From: Sanderia malayensis
Lineage: Eukaryota; Cnidaria; Scyphozoa; Semaeostomeae; Pelagiidae
Assembly (NCBI GenBank): GCA_013076295.1
Contig: RQOL01000366.1
Coordinates: forward strand, 1 to 64,000
Reading direction: 5' to 3'
Length of the DNA: 64,000 nt
Numbering within the stretch: the first letter of the stretch is position 1; each line of letters starts with the position of its first letter. A program made the translations under genes and the position numbers. Shown here in pieces: positions 52,101-64,000 of this stretch. The notes beneath the pieces are model-generated. The model did no database searches. It was not told the origin of the DNA and saw only the letters and a program-made list of their open reading frames with translations.

Positions 52101-55100
52101 AAACAAACAAATGCATGTTTAATTTAATTAGTTTCAGCTGTAATAACGTTGATTCATGTCCAATTAGTGTACACTAATGTTAATATCACTGAAAACAAGC
52201 AAATGATGTGTATTTTACTTAGTTCCAACTGTGTTAACGTAGATTCATGCGTAAATAGTGTGCAGTAATGTTAAAATCACTGAAAAGAAGCAAATGCATG
52301 TCTGCTTTACTTAGTTTCCGCTGTAATAACGTGGATTCATGTGCAATTAGTGTGCAGTAATGTTAATGTCACCGAAAGCAAACAAATGCATGTGTATTTT
52401 ACTTCGTTTTAGCTGTAACAACGTGGATTCGTGTGCAATTAATGTGTAGTAATGTTAATATCACTGCAAACAAACAAATCTATGTGCATTTTAATTAGTT
52501 TCAGCTGTAACAACATGGATCCATGTGCAATAAGTGTGCAGTAACGGTAATGTCACTGAAAACAAACAAATGCATGTGTATTTTACTTAGTTTCAGCTGT
52601 AATAACGTGGATTGATGTGCAATTATTGTTCAGCAGTGTTAGGATTACTTTAAACAAGTAAATGCATGTGTATTTTACCTAGTTCCAAGTGTAAAAACGT
52701 AGATTCATGTACAATTAGTATGCAGTAATGTTAGAATCACTGAAAACAAGCAAATCCATGTGTATTATACTTAGCTTGAGCTGTAACAACGTGGATTCAT
52801 GTGCAATTAGTGTGCAGTAATGATAATATCACTGAAAACAAGCAAATGCATGTGTATTATATTTAGTATTAGCTGTATTAACGTGGATTCATGTGCAATA
52901 AGTGTGCAGTAATGTTAATATCACTGCAAACAAACAAATGCATGTTTAATTTAATTAGTTTCAGCTGTAATAACGTTGATTCATGTCCAATTAGTGTACA
53001 GTAATGTTAATATCACTGAAAACAAGCCAATGCATGTGTATTTTACTTAGTTTGAGGTGTAAAAACGTGGATTCATGTGCCATTACTGTGCAGTAGTGTT
53101 AATATCCTGAAAACATGCAAATGCATGTGTATTTTACTTACTTTCAACTGTAATAAGTGGACTCATGTGCCATTAGTGTGCGGTAGTGTTAATATCACTG
53201 AAAACACGAAAATGCATGTGTAGTTTACTTAGTTTCAGCTGTAATAAAGTGGACTCATGTGCAATTAGTGTGCAGTAATGTTAATATCACTGCAAACAAA
53301 CAAATGCATGTGTAGTTTACTTAGTTTCAGCTTAATAACGTGGATTCAGGTGCTATCAGTGTGCAGTTATGTTAATATCACTGAAGACAAGCAGATGCAT
53401 GTGTATTTTTTTTGTTTCAGCTGTAACAACGTGGATTCATGTGCAACTAGTGTGCAGCAATGTTAATATCACTGAAAACAAGCTAATGCATGTGTATTAT
53501 ATTGGTTTGAGCTGTAATAACGTAGATTCATGTGCAATTAGTGTGAAGTAATGTTATTATCACTGAAAACAAGCAGATGCATGTCTTTCTTAGTTTGTTT
53601 CAGCTATAATAACGTGGATTCATGTGCAATTAATGTGCAGTAATGTTAATGTCACCGAAAACAAACAAATGCATGTGTATTTTACTTAGTTTCAGCTGTA
53701 ATAACGTTGATTGATGTGCAATTATTGTTCAGCAGTGTTAGGTTTACTTTAAACAAGTAAATGCATATGTATTTTACCTAGTTCCAAGTGTAAAAACGTA
53801 GATTCATGTACAATTAGTATGCAGTAATGTTAGAATCAATGAAAACAAGCAAATCCATGTGTATTTTACTTAGTTTGAGCTGTAACAACGTGGATTCATG
53901 TGCAATTTGTGTGCAGTAATGATAATATCACTGAAAACAAGCAAATGCATGTGTATTATATTTTAGTTTAGCTGTAATAACGTGATTCATGTGCAATTAG
54001 TGTACAGTAATGTTAATATCACTGAAAACAAGCAATGCATGTGTATTTTACTTAGTTTGAGTGTAAAAACGTGGATTCATGTGCCATTACTGTGCAGTAA
54101 TGTTAATATCCTGAAAACATGCAAATGCATGTGTATTTTACTTACTTTCAACTGTAATAAAGTGGACTCATGTGCCATTAGTGTGCAGTAGTGTTAATAT
54201 CACTGAAAACACGCAAATGCATGTGTAGTTTACTTAGTTTCAGCTGTAATAAAGTGGACTCATGTGCAATTAGTGTGCAGTAATGTTAATATCACTGCAA
54301 ACAAACAAATGCATGTGTAGTTTACTTATTTTCAGCTGTAAAACGTGGATTCAGGTGTAAGTGTGCAGTTATGTTAATATCATGAAGACAAGCAGATGCA
54401 TGTGTATTTTTATAGTTTCAGCTGTAACAACGTGGATTCATGTGCAACTAGTGTGCAGCAATGTTAATATCACTGAAAACAAGCTAATGCATGTGTATTT
54501 TATTTGGTTTGAGCTGTAATAACGTAGATTCATGTGCAATTAGTGTGAAGTAATGTTATTATCACTGAAAACAAGCAGATGCATGTCTTTCTTAGTTTGT
54601 TTCAGCTATAATAACGTGGATTCATGTGCAATTAGTGTGCAGTATTGCTAATTTCACTGCAAACAAACAAATGCATGTGTATTTTACTTCGTTTTAGCTG
54701 TAACAACGTGGATTCATGTGCAATTAGGGTTTAACATTGTTAATATTAATTAAAACAAGCACATGCATGTGTATTTTATTTAATTGCATCTGTAATAACG
54801 TGGATTCATGTGCAATTAGCGTGCAGTAGTCTTAATATCACTGAAAACACGCAAATGCTGTCTTTCATACTTAGTTTAAGCTGTAATAACGTGGATTCAT
54901 GTGCAATTAATGTGTAGTAATGTTAATATCACTGCAAACAAACAAATCCATGTGTATTTTAATTAGTTTCAGCTGTAACAACATGGATTCATGTGCAATA
55001 AGTGTGCAGTAATGTTAATGTCACTGAAAACAAACAAATGCATATGTATTTTACTTAGTTTCAGCTGTAATAACGTGGATTGATGTGCAATTAGTTCAGC

Positions 55101-58100
55101 AGTGTTAAGATTACTTTAAACAAGTAAATGCATATGTATTTTACCTAGTTCCAAGTGTAAAACGTAGATTCATGTGCAATTAGTATGCAGTAATGTTAGA
55201 ATCACTGAAAAAAGCAAATCCATGTGTTTTTTACTTAGTTTGAGCTGTAACAACGTGGATTCATGTGCAATTAGTGTGCAGTAATGATAATATCACTGAA
55301 AACAAGCAAATGCATGTGTATTATATTTAGTATTAGCTGTATTAACGTGGATTCATGTGCAATAGTGTGCAGTAATGTTAATATCACTGAAACAACAAAT
55401 GCATGTTAATTTAATTAGTTTCAGCTGTAATAACGTTGATTCATGTCCAATTAGTGTACAGTAATGTTAATATCACTGAAAACAAACCAATGCATGTATT
55501 TTTTTTTGTTTCAGCTGTAACAACGTGGATTCATGTGCAACTAGTGTGCAGTAATGTTAATATCACTGAAAACAAGCTAATGCACGTGTTTTTTTTGTTT
55601 GAGCTGTAATAACGTGGATTCATGTGCAATTAGTGTGAAATGTTAATATCACTGAAAACAAGCAATGCATGTTTTCTTAGTTTGTTTCAGCTATAATAAC
55701 GTGGATTCATGTGCAATTATGTGTAGTAATGTTAATATCACTGAAACAAACAAATCCATGTGTATTTTATTAGTTTCAGCTGTAACAACATGGATTCATG
55801 TGCAATAGTGTGCAGTAATGTTAATGTCACTGAAAACAACAAATGCATGTGTATTTTACTTAGTTTCAGCTGTAATAACGTGGATTGATGTGCAATTATT
55901 GTTCAGCAGTGTTAAGATACTTTAAACAAGTAAATGCATATGTATTTTACCTAGTTCAAGTGTAAAACGTGGATTCATGCAATTAGTATGCAGTAATGTT
56001 AGAATCACTGAAAACAAGCAAATCCATGTGTATTTTACTTAGTTTGAGCTGTAACAACGTGGATTCATGTGCAATTAGTGTGCAGTAATGTTAATATCAC
56101 TGAAAACAAGCAAATGCATGTGTATTATATTTAGTTTAGCTGTAATTAACGTGGATTCATGTGCAATAAGTGTGCAGTAATGTTAATATCACTGAAACAA
56201 ACAAATGCATGTTTATTTAATTAGTTTCAGCTGTAATAACGTGGATTCATGTGCAATAGTGTGCAGTATGTTAATATCACTGAAACAAGCAATGCATGTG
56301 TATTTTACTTAGTTTCAGCTGTAATAACGTGGATTCATGTGCTATCAGTGTGCAGTTATGTTAATATCACTGAAACAAGCAGATGCATGTGTATTTTTTT
56401 AGCTTCAGCTGTAACAACGTGGTTCATGTGCAATTAGTGTGCAGCAATGTTAATATCACTGAAAACAAGCTAATGTATGTGTATTTTATTTGGTTTGAGC
56501 TGTAATAACGTAGATTTATGTGCAATTAGTGTGAAGTAATGTTATTATCACTGAAAACAAGCATTTGCATGTCTTTCTTAGTTTGTTTCAGCTATAATAA
56601 CGTGGATTCATGTGCAATTAGTGTGCAGTAATGTTAATGTCACGAAAACAAACAAATGCATGTGTATTTTACTTCGTTTTAGCTGTAACAACGTGGATTC
56701 ATGTGCAATTAGGGTTTAACATTGTTAATATTAATTAAAACAAGCACATGCATGTGTATTTTATTTAATTGCATCTGTAATAACGTGGATTCATGTGCAA
56801 TTAGCGTGCAGTATGTTAATATCACTGAAAACACGCAAATGCCTGTCTTTCATACTTAGTTTAAGCTGTAATAACGTGGATTCATGTGCAATTAATGTGT
56901 AGTAATGTTAATATCACTGGAAACAAACAAATCCATGTGTATTTTACTTAGTTTCAGCTGTAATAACGTGGATGATGATGTGCAATTAGTTGCAGTGTTA
57001 AGTACTTTAAACAAGTAAATGCATATGTATTTTACTAGTTTCAAGTGTAAAACGTAGATTCGAGTGCAATTAGTATGCAGTAATGTTGGAATCACTGAAA
57101 ACAAGCAAATCCATGTGTATTTTACTTAGTTTGAGCTGTAACAACGTGGATTCATGTGCAATTAGTGTGCAGTAATGTTAATATCCCTGAAAACATGCGA
57201 ATGCATGTGTATTTTACTTACTTTCAACTGTAATAAAGTGGACTCATGTGCCATTAGTGTGCAGTAGTGTTAATATCACTGAAAACACGCAAATGCATGT
57301 GTAGTTTACTTAGTTTCAGCTGTAATAAAGTGGACTCATGTGCAATTAGTGTGCAGTAATGTTAATATCACTGCAAACAAACAAATGCATGTGTAGTTTA
57401 CTTAGTTTCAGCTGTAATAACGTGGATTCAGGTGCTATCAGTGTGCAGTTATGTTAATATCACTGAAGACAAGCAGATGCATGTGTATTTTTTTTAGTTT
57501 CAGCTGTAACAACGTGGGTTCATGTGCAATTAGTGTGCAGCAATGTTAATATCACTGAAAACAAGCTAATGTATGTGTATTTTATTTGGTTTGAGCTGTA
57601 ATAACGTAGATTCATGTGCAATTAGTGTGAAGTAATGTTATTATCACTGAAAACAAGCATTTGCATGTCTTTCTTAGTTTGTTTCAGCTATAATAACGTG
57701 GATTCATGTGCAATTAGTGTGCAGTAATGTTAATGTCACCGAAAACAAACAAATGCATGTGTATTTTACTTCGTTTTAGCTGTAACAACGTGGATTCATG
57801 TGCAATTAGGGTTTAACATTGTTAATATTAATTAAAACAAGCACATGCATGTGTATTTTATTTAATTGCATCTGTAATAACGTGGATTCATGTGCAATTA
57901 GCGTGCAGTAGTGTTAATATCACTGAAAACACGAAAATGCCTGTCTTTCATACTTAGTTTAAGCTGTAATAACGTGGATTCATGTGCAATTAATGTGTAG
58001 TAATGTTAATATCACTGGAAACAAACAAATCCATGTGTATTTGAATTAGTTTCAGCTGTAACAACATGGATTCATGTGCAATAAGTGTGCAGTAACTTTA

Positions 58101-59880
58101 ATGTCACTGAAAACAAACAAATGCATGTGTATTTTACTTAGTTTCAGCTGTAATAACGTTGATTGATGTGCAATTATTGTTCAGCAGTGTTAGGATTACT
58201 TTAAACAAGTAAATGCATATGTATTTTACCTAGTTCCAAGTGTAAAAACGTAGATTCATGTACAATTAGTATGCAGTAATGTTAGAATCACTGAAAACAA
58301 GCAAATCCATGTGTATTTTACTTAGTTTGAGCTGTAACAACGTGGATTCATGTGCAATTAGTGTGCAGTAATGATAATATCACTGAAAACAAGCAAATGC
58401 ATGTGTATTATATTTAGTATTAGCTGTATTAACGTGGATTCATGTGCAATAAGTGTGCAGTAATGTTAATATCACTGCAAATAAACAAATGCATGTTTAA
58501 TTTAATTAGTTTCAGCTGTAATAACGTTGATTCATGTCCAATTAGTGTACAGTAATGTTAATATCACTGAAAAAAAGCCAATGCATGTGTATTTTACTTA
58601 GTTTGAGGTGTAAAACGTGGATTCATGTGCCATTACTGTGCAGTAATGTTAATATCCCTGAAAACATGCAAATGCATGTGTATTTTACTTACTTTCAACT
58701 GTAATAAAGTGGACTCATGTGCCATTAGTGTGCAGTAGTGTTAATATCACTGAAAACACGCAAATGCATGTGTAGTTTACTTAGTTTCAGCTGTAATAAC
58801 GTGGATTCATGTGCAATTAGCGTGCAGTAGTGTTAATATCACTGAAAACACGCAAATGCCTGTCTTTCATACTTAGTTTAAGCTGTAATAACGTGGATTC
58901 ATGTGCAATTAATGTGTAGTAATGTTAATATCACTGCAAACAAACAAATCCATGTGTATTTTAATTAGTTTCAGCTGTAACAACATGGATTCATGTGCAA
59001 TAAGTGTGCAGTAATGTTAATGTCACTGAAAACAAACAAATGCATGTGTATTTTACTTAGTTTCAGCTGTAATAACGTGGATTGATGTGCAATTATTGTT
59101 CAGCAGTGTTAAGATTACTTTAAACAAGTAAATGCATATGTATTTTACCTAGTTCCAAGTGTAAAAACGTAGATTCATGTGCAATTAGTATGCAGTAATG
59201 TTAGAATCACTGAAAACAAGCAAATCCATGTGTATTTTACTTAGTTTGAGCTGTAACAACGTGGATTCATGTGCAATTGGTGTGCAGTAATGATAATATC
59301 ACTGAAAACAAGCAAATGCATGTGTATTATATTTAGTATTAGCTGTATTAACGTGGATTCATGTGCAATAAGTGTGCAGTAATGTTAATATCACTGCAAA
59401 CAAACAAATGCATGTTAATTTAATTAGTTTCAGCTGTAATAACGTTGATTCATGTCCAATTAGTGTACACTAATGTTAATATCACTGAAAACAAGCAAAT
59501 GATGTGTATTTTACTTAGTTCCAACTGTGTTAACGTAGATTCATGCGTAAATAGTGTGCAGTAATGTTAAAATCACTGAAAAGAAGCAAATGCATGTGTG
59601 CTTTACTTATTTCCGCTGTAATAACGTGGATTCATGTGCAATTAGTGTGCAGTAATGTTAATGTCACCGAAAGCAAACAAATGCATGTGTATTTTACTTC
59701 GTTTTAGCTGTAACAACGTGGATTCATGTGCAATTAATGTGTAGTAATGTTAATATCACTGCAAACAAACAAATCCATGTGTATTTTAATTAGTTTCAGC
59801 TGTAACAACATGGATCCATGTGCAATAAGTGTGCAGTAACGTTAATGTCACTGAAAACAAACAAATGCATGTGTATTTTA
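46200..59880 (+). repeat. Higher-order repeat of about 3.65 kb (about 40 monomers)
   Basis: Several independent markers give the same period. The TTGTTCAGCAGTGTTAGG unit is near 47230, 50880 and 58170. The GCGTGCAGTAGTG unit joined to GCCTGTCTTTCATAC lies near 47880, 51530 and 58830. The GTTTCCGCTGTAATAACG unit is near 48660, 52314 and, as TTTCCGCTGTAAT, 59611. Offsets are about 3,650 and 7,300. The segment 46.2-49.0 kb also matches 57.2-59.9 kb at an offset near 10.94 kb, three periods. The third-period copy (about 53.9-57.1 kb) is rearranged and rich in deletions. Confidence 0.75.
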
Positions 59881-59907
59881 CTTAGTTTCAGCTGTAATAA
59901 CGTGGAT

Positions 59908-60007
59908 NNNNNNNNNNNNNNNNNNNNNNNNNNNNNNNNNNNNNNNNNNNNNNNNNNNNNNNNNNNNNNNNNNNNNNNNNNNNNNNNNNNNNNNNNNNNN
60001 NNNNNNN
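59908..60007. other. Assembly gap of exactly 100 N
   Basis: One hundred consecutive N inside the satellite. A round 100 is a common placeholder for a gap of unknown length, so the true distance is not known. Left of it is the 3.65-kb block type, right of it the block type seen at 21-26 kb. Confidence 0.99.
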
Positions 60008-63000
60008 TATCACTGCAAAACAAATGCATGTGTAATTTAGTTAGTTCAGCTCTAATAACGTGGAATCGTGTGCAATTAGTGTGCAGTAAAGTTAATATCA
60101 CTGAAAACAAGCAAATGCATGTGTATTTTACTTAGCTTCAGCTGTAATAACGTGGAATCATGTGCAATTAGTGTGCAGGAATTTTAATCTCACGGAAACA
60201 AGCAAATTGTGTTCTTAGTTAGTTTCAGCTGTAATTACGTGGATTCATGTGCAATTAGGTGCAGTAATGTTTATCACTGCAAACAAACAAATGCATGTGT
60301 ATTTTAGTTAGTTTCAGCTCTAATAACGTGGAATCGTGTGCAATTAGTGTGCAGTAACGTTAATATCACTGAAAACAAGCAAATGCATGTGTATTTTACT
60401 TAGCTTCAGCTGTAATAACGTGGAATGTGCAATTAGTGTGCAGTAATGTTAATATCACTGAAAACAAGCAAATGCATGTGTATTTTACTTAGTTCCAACT
60501 GTAATAATGTAGATTCATGTTCATAGTGTGCAGTAATGTTAAAACTGAAACGAAGCAAATTCATGCAAGTTTTACTTAGTTTCAGCGGTAATAACGTGGA
60601 TTCTTGTGCAATGAGTGTGCAGTAATGTTAATATCACTGCAAACAAACAAATGCATCTTTAATTTAGTTAGTTTCAGCTGTAATAACGTTGATTCATGTC
60701 CAATTAGTGTGCAGTAATGTTAATATCACTGAAAACAAGCAAATGCATGTGGATTAAGTTTGAGGTGTATAAATGGATTCATGTGCCATTACTGTGCAGT
60801 AATGTGAATATCACTGAAAACATGCATGTGTATTTTACTTACTTTCAACTGTAATAAAGTGGACTCATGTGCCATTAGTGTGCAGTAGTTTAATATCACT
60901 GAAAAAACGCAAATGCATGTGTAGTTTACTTAGTTTCAGCTGTAATAAAGTGGATTCAGGTGCTATCAGAGTTATGTTAATATCACTGAAGACAAGCAGA
61001 TGCATGTGTATTTTTTTTAGTTTCAGCTGTAACAACGTGGATTCATGTGCAATTAGTGTGCAGCAATGTTAATATCACTGCAAATAAGCAAATGCATGTG
61101 TATTTCATTAAATTTCAGCTGTAATAACGTGGAATCATGTGCAATAGGTGTGCAGTAATGTTAATATCATTGCAAACAAACAAATACATATTTAATTTAG
61201 TTATTTTTAGCTGTAGTAACGTAGATTCATGTGCAGATAGTGTGCAGAAATGTTAAAATCACTGAAAAGAAGCAAATGCATGTTTGTTTTACTTAGTTTC
61301 AGCTGTAATAACGTGGATTCATGTGCAATAAGTGTGCAGTAATGTTAATATCAAAAAAACAAATGCATGTATTAATGTATCATTTTGTTAGATTATGTAA
61401 TACTGCAAAAAGCAAATGCATGTGTATTTTATTCGGTTTCAGCTGTAATAACGTGGATTCATGTGCAATAAGTGTGCAGTAATGTTAATATCACTGCAAA
61501 CAAATGCATGTTTAATTTAATTAGTTCCAGCTGTAATAACGTTGATTCATGTCCAATTAGTGTACAGTAATGTTAATATCACCGAAAAAAACAAATGCAT
61601 GTGTATTTTACTTCGTTTTAGCTGTAACAACGTGGATTCATGTGCAATTAGGGTTTATTGTTAATATTAAACAAGCACATGCATGTGTATTTTATTTAAT
61701 TGCATCTATAATAACGTGGATTCATGTGCAATTAGCGTGCAGTAGTGTTAATATCACTGAAAACACGCAAATGCCTGTCTTTCATAGTTAGTTTAAGCTG
61801 TAATAACGTGGATTCATGTGCAATTAACGTGTAGTAATGTTAATATCACTGCAAACAAACAAATCCATGTGTATTTTAATTAGTTTCAGCTGTAACAACA
61901 TGGATTCATGTGCAATAAGTGTGCAGTAATGTTAATGTCCCTGAAAACAAACAAATGCATGTGTATTTTAATTAGTTTCAGCTGTAACAAAGTGGACTCA
62001 TGTGCCATTAGTGTGCAGTAGTGTTAATATCACTGAAAACACGGAAATGCATGTGTAGTTTACTTAGTTTCAGCTGTAATAACGTGGATTCATGTGCAAT
62101 TAGTGTGCAGTAATGTTAATATCACTGCAAACAAACAAATGCATGTGTATTTTAGTTAGTTTCAGCTCGAATAACGTGGAATCGTGTGCAATTAGGGTGC
62201 AGTAAAGTTAATATCACTGAAAACAAGCATGTGTATTTTACTTAGTTTCAACTGTAAAAACGTAGATTCAGGTGCAATTAGTGTGCAGTAATGTTAATCT
62301 CACGGAAAACAAGCAAATGCATGTCGTTCTTAGTTAGTTTCAACTGTAATGTGGATTCAATTAGTGTGCAGTGATGTTAATATCACTGCAAACAAACAAA
62401 TGCATGTGTAATTTAGTTAGTTTCAGCTGTAATAACGTGGATTCATGTGCAATTAGTGTGCAGTGATGTTAATATCACTGCAAACAAACAAATGCATGTG
62501 TAATTTAGTTTTTTTCAGCTCTAATAACGTGGAATCGTGTGCAATTATTGTGCAGTAATGTTAATATCACTGCAAAAAAGCAAATGCATGTGTATTTTAT
62601 TCGGTTTCAGCTGTAATAACGTGGATTCATTTGCAATTAGTGTGCAGTATTGTTAATATCATTGCAAACAAACAAATGCATGCGTAATTTACTAAGTTTC
62701 AGCTGTAATAACGTGGATTCATGTGCAATTAGTGTGCAGTAATGTTAATCTCACTGAAGACAAGCTAATGCATGTGTATTTTATTTGGTTTGAGCTGTAA
62801 TAACGTAGATTCATGTGCAATTAGTGTGCAGTAATGATAATATCACTGAAAACAAGCAAATGCATGTGTATTTTATTTAGTATTAGCTGTATTAACGTGG
62901 ATTCATGTGCAATAAGTGTGCAGTAATGTTAATATCACTGCAAACAAACAAATGCATGTTTAATTTAATTAGTTCCAGCTGTAATAACGTTGATTCATGT

Positions 63001-64000
63001 CCAATTAGTGTACAGTAATGTTAATATCACCGAAAAAAACAAATGCATGTGTATTTTACTTCGTTTTAGCTGTAACAACGTGGATTCATGTGCAATTAGG
63101 GTTTAACATTGTTAATATTAATTAAAACAAGCACATGCATGTGTATTTTATTTAGTATTAGCTGTATTAACGTGGATTCATGTGCAATAAGTGTGCAGTA
63201 ATGTTAATATCACTGCAAACAAACAAATGCATGTTTAATTTAATTAGTTCCAGCTCGAATAACGTGGAATCGTGTGCAATTAGGGTGCAGTAAAGTTAAT
63301 ATCACTGAAAACAAGCAAATGCATGTGTATTTTACTTAGTTTCAACTGTAAAAACGTAGATTCAGGTGCAATTAGTGTGCAGTAATGTTAATCTCACGGA
63401 AAACAAGCAAATGCATGTCGTTCTTAGTTAGTTTCAACTGTAATAACGTGGATTCATGTGCAATTAGTGTGCAGTGATGTTAATATCACTGCAAACAAAC
63501 AAATGCATGTGTAATTTAGTTAGTTTCAGCTGTAATAACGCGGATTCATGTGCAATTAGTGTGCAGTGATGTTAATATCACTGCAAACAAACAAATGCAT
63601 GTGTATTTTAGTTAGTTTCAGCTCTAATAACGTGGAATCGTGTGCAATTAGTGTGCAGTAACGTTAATATCACTGAAAACAAGCAAATGCATGTGTATTT
63701 TACTTAGCTTCAGCTGTAATAACGTGGAATCATGTGCAATTAGTGTGCAGTAATGTTAATATCACTGAAAACAAGCAAATGCATGTGTATTTTACTTAGT
63801 TCCAACTGTAATAACGTAGATTCATGTTCAAATAGTGTGCAGTAATGTTAAAATCACTGAAACGAAGCAAATTCATGCAAGTTTTACTTAGTTTCAGCGG
63901 TAATAACGTGGATTCTTGTGCAATGAGTGTGCAGTAATGTTAATATCACTGCAAACAAACAAATGCATGTTTAATTTAGTTAGTTTCAGCTGTAATAACG
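60008..64000 (+). repeat. 92-bp satellite array, right of the gap (block type of 21-26 kb)
   Basis: About 43 monomers up to the window end. Monomer order follows the 20.9-26.7 kb block: CTCTAATAACGTGGAATCG units, then GAAACGAAGCAAATTCATGC, then GGTGCTATCAG, then CAAATAAGC and ACATATTTAATTTAG units. An internal copy begins near 63.2 kb (the CTCTAATAACG/AGTAACGTTAATATC unit at 60309 and 63612, offset about 3,303). Small deletions are frequent at 60.17-61.7 kb, and a short aberrant patch sits at 61353-61410. Confidence 0.95.

Larger units (their letters stand above)
38151..59907 (+). repeat. 92-bp satellite array, right of the LINE
   Basis: The same satellite, same orientation, about 238 units. 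The first units (38151-38620) match 5308-5860, completing the paralogy with the LINE target. Three kinds of stretch can be told apart: a deletion-rich, unusually uniform stretch at 39.6-40.8 kb, mixed blocks at 40.8-46.2 kb, and a clear 3.65-kb higher-order pattern at 46.2-59.9 kb. The segment 42.1-44.2 kb resembles 53.8-55.9 kb (unit with TTGCTAATTTCACTGC at 42968 and 54649, offset about 11.68 kb). No gene or RNA was found; ORFs of 60-109 codons here are monomer reading-frame artefacts. Confidence 0.97.

Noticed and set aside
59796..60135. ORFs running through the N gap on both strands
   Set aside because: They are open only because N codons are read as X; the flanks are ordinary satellite.
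1..64000. CENP-B box in the satellite monomer
   Set aside because: No segment on either strand fits the TTCG-x4-A-x2-CGGG core; the monomer usually has only one CpG (ACGTGG).

Overview
The window is eukaryotic, non-genic heterochromatin-like DNA. About 57.7 kb of the 64 kb is one A+T-rich tandem satellite with a 92-bp unit, roughly 620-640 head-to-tail monomers, all in one orientation. Two transposable elements and one 100-N assembly gap interrupt it. I see no host protein-coding gene, rRNA, tRNA or CRISPR. A THAP-domain DNA transposon and a CR1/L2-group LINE point to a metazoan, probably an invertebrate; I cannot name the species.

Layout: satellite 1-26869; a 1,525-bp DNA transposon at 26870-28394 between TTAA duplications, with 27-bp terminal inverted repeats and a decayed THAP-type DNA-binding ORF on the minus strand (best fit: Kolobok superfamily); satellite 28395-33493; a near full-length but dead non-LTR retrotransposon at about 33494-38150 (ORF1 with a PHD-type finger, coiled coil and CCHC knuckles; ORF2 with APE-type endonuclease and reverse transcriptase; 3' hairpin and an (ATT)8 tail); satellite 38151-59907; gap 59908-60007; satellite 60008-64000.

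The satellite has a second level of order. Diverged monomer types recur in fixed order, giving blocks whose higher-order period changes along the array: about 0.55 kb near 2-3 kb, 3.2-3.6 kb near 8-13 kb, 1.4-1.47 kb at 14.6-20 kb, 3.13 and 2.94 kb at 20.9-26.7 kb, 0.92 kb near 31-32 kb, and 3.65 kb at 46-60 kb. Because the array is duplicated within itself, both transposons have intact paralogous empty sites elsewhere in the window. These fix the insertion points and show that each element inserted once, into a single copy, and was not amplified with the repeats.

Several stretches (notably 1.1-1.5, 15.8-16.4, 39.6-44.3, 49.8-50.3, 54.0-57.1 and 60.2-61.7 kb) carry many 1-3 base deletions and look like poorly polished or collapsed long-read consensus. 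The N gap falls where one satellite block type switches to another, so distances and copy numbers across it cannot be trusted.
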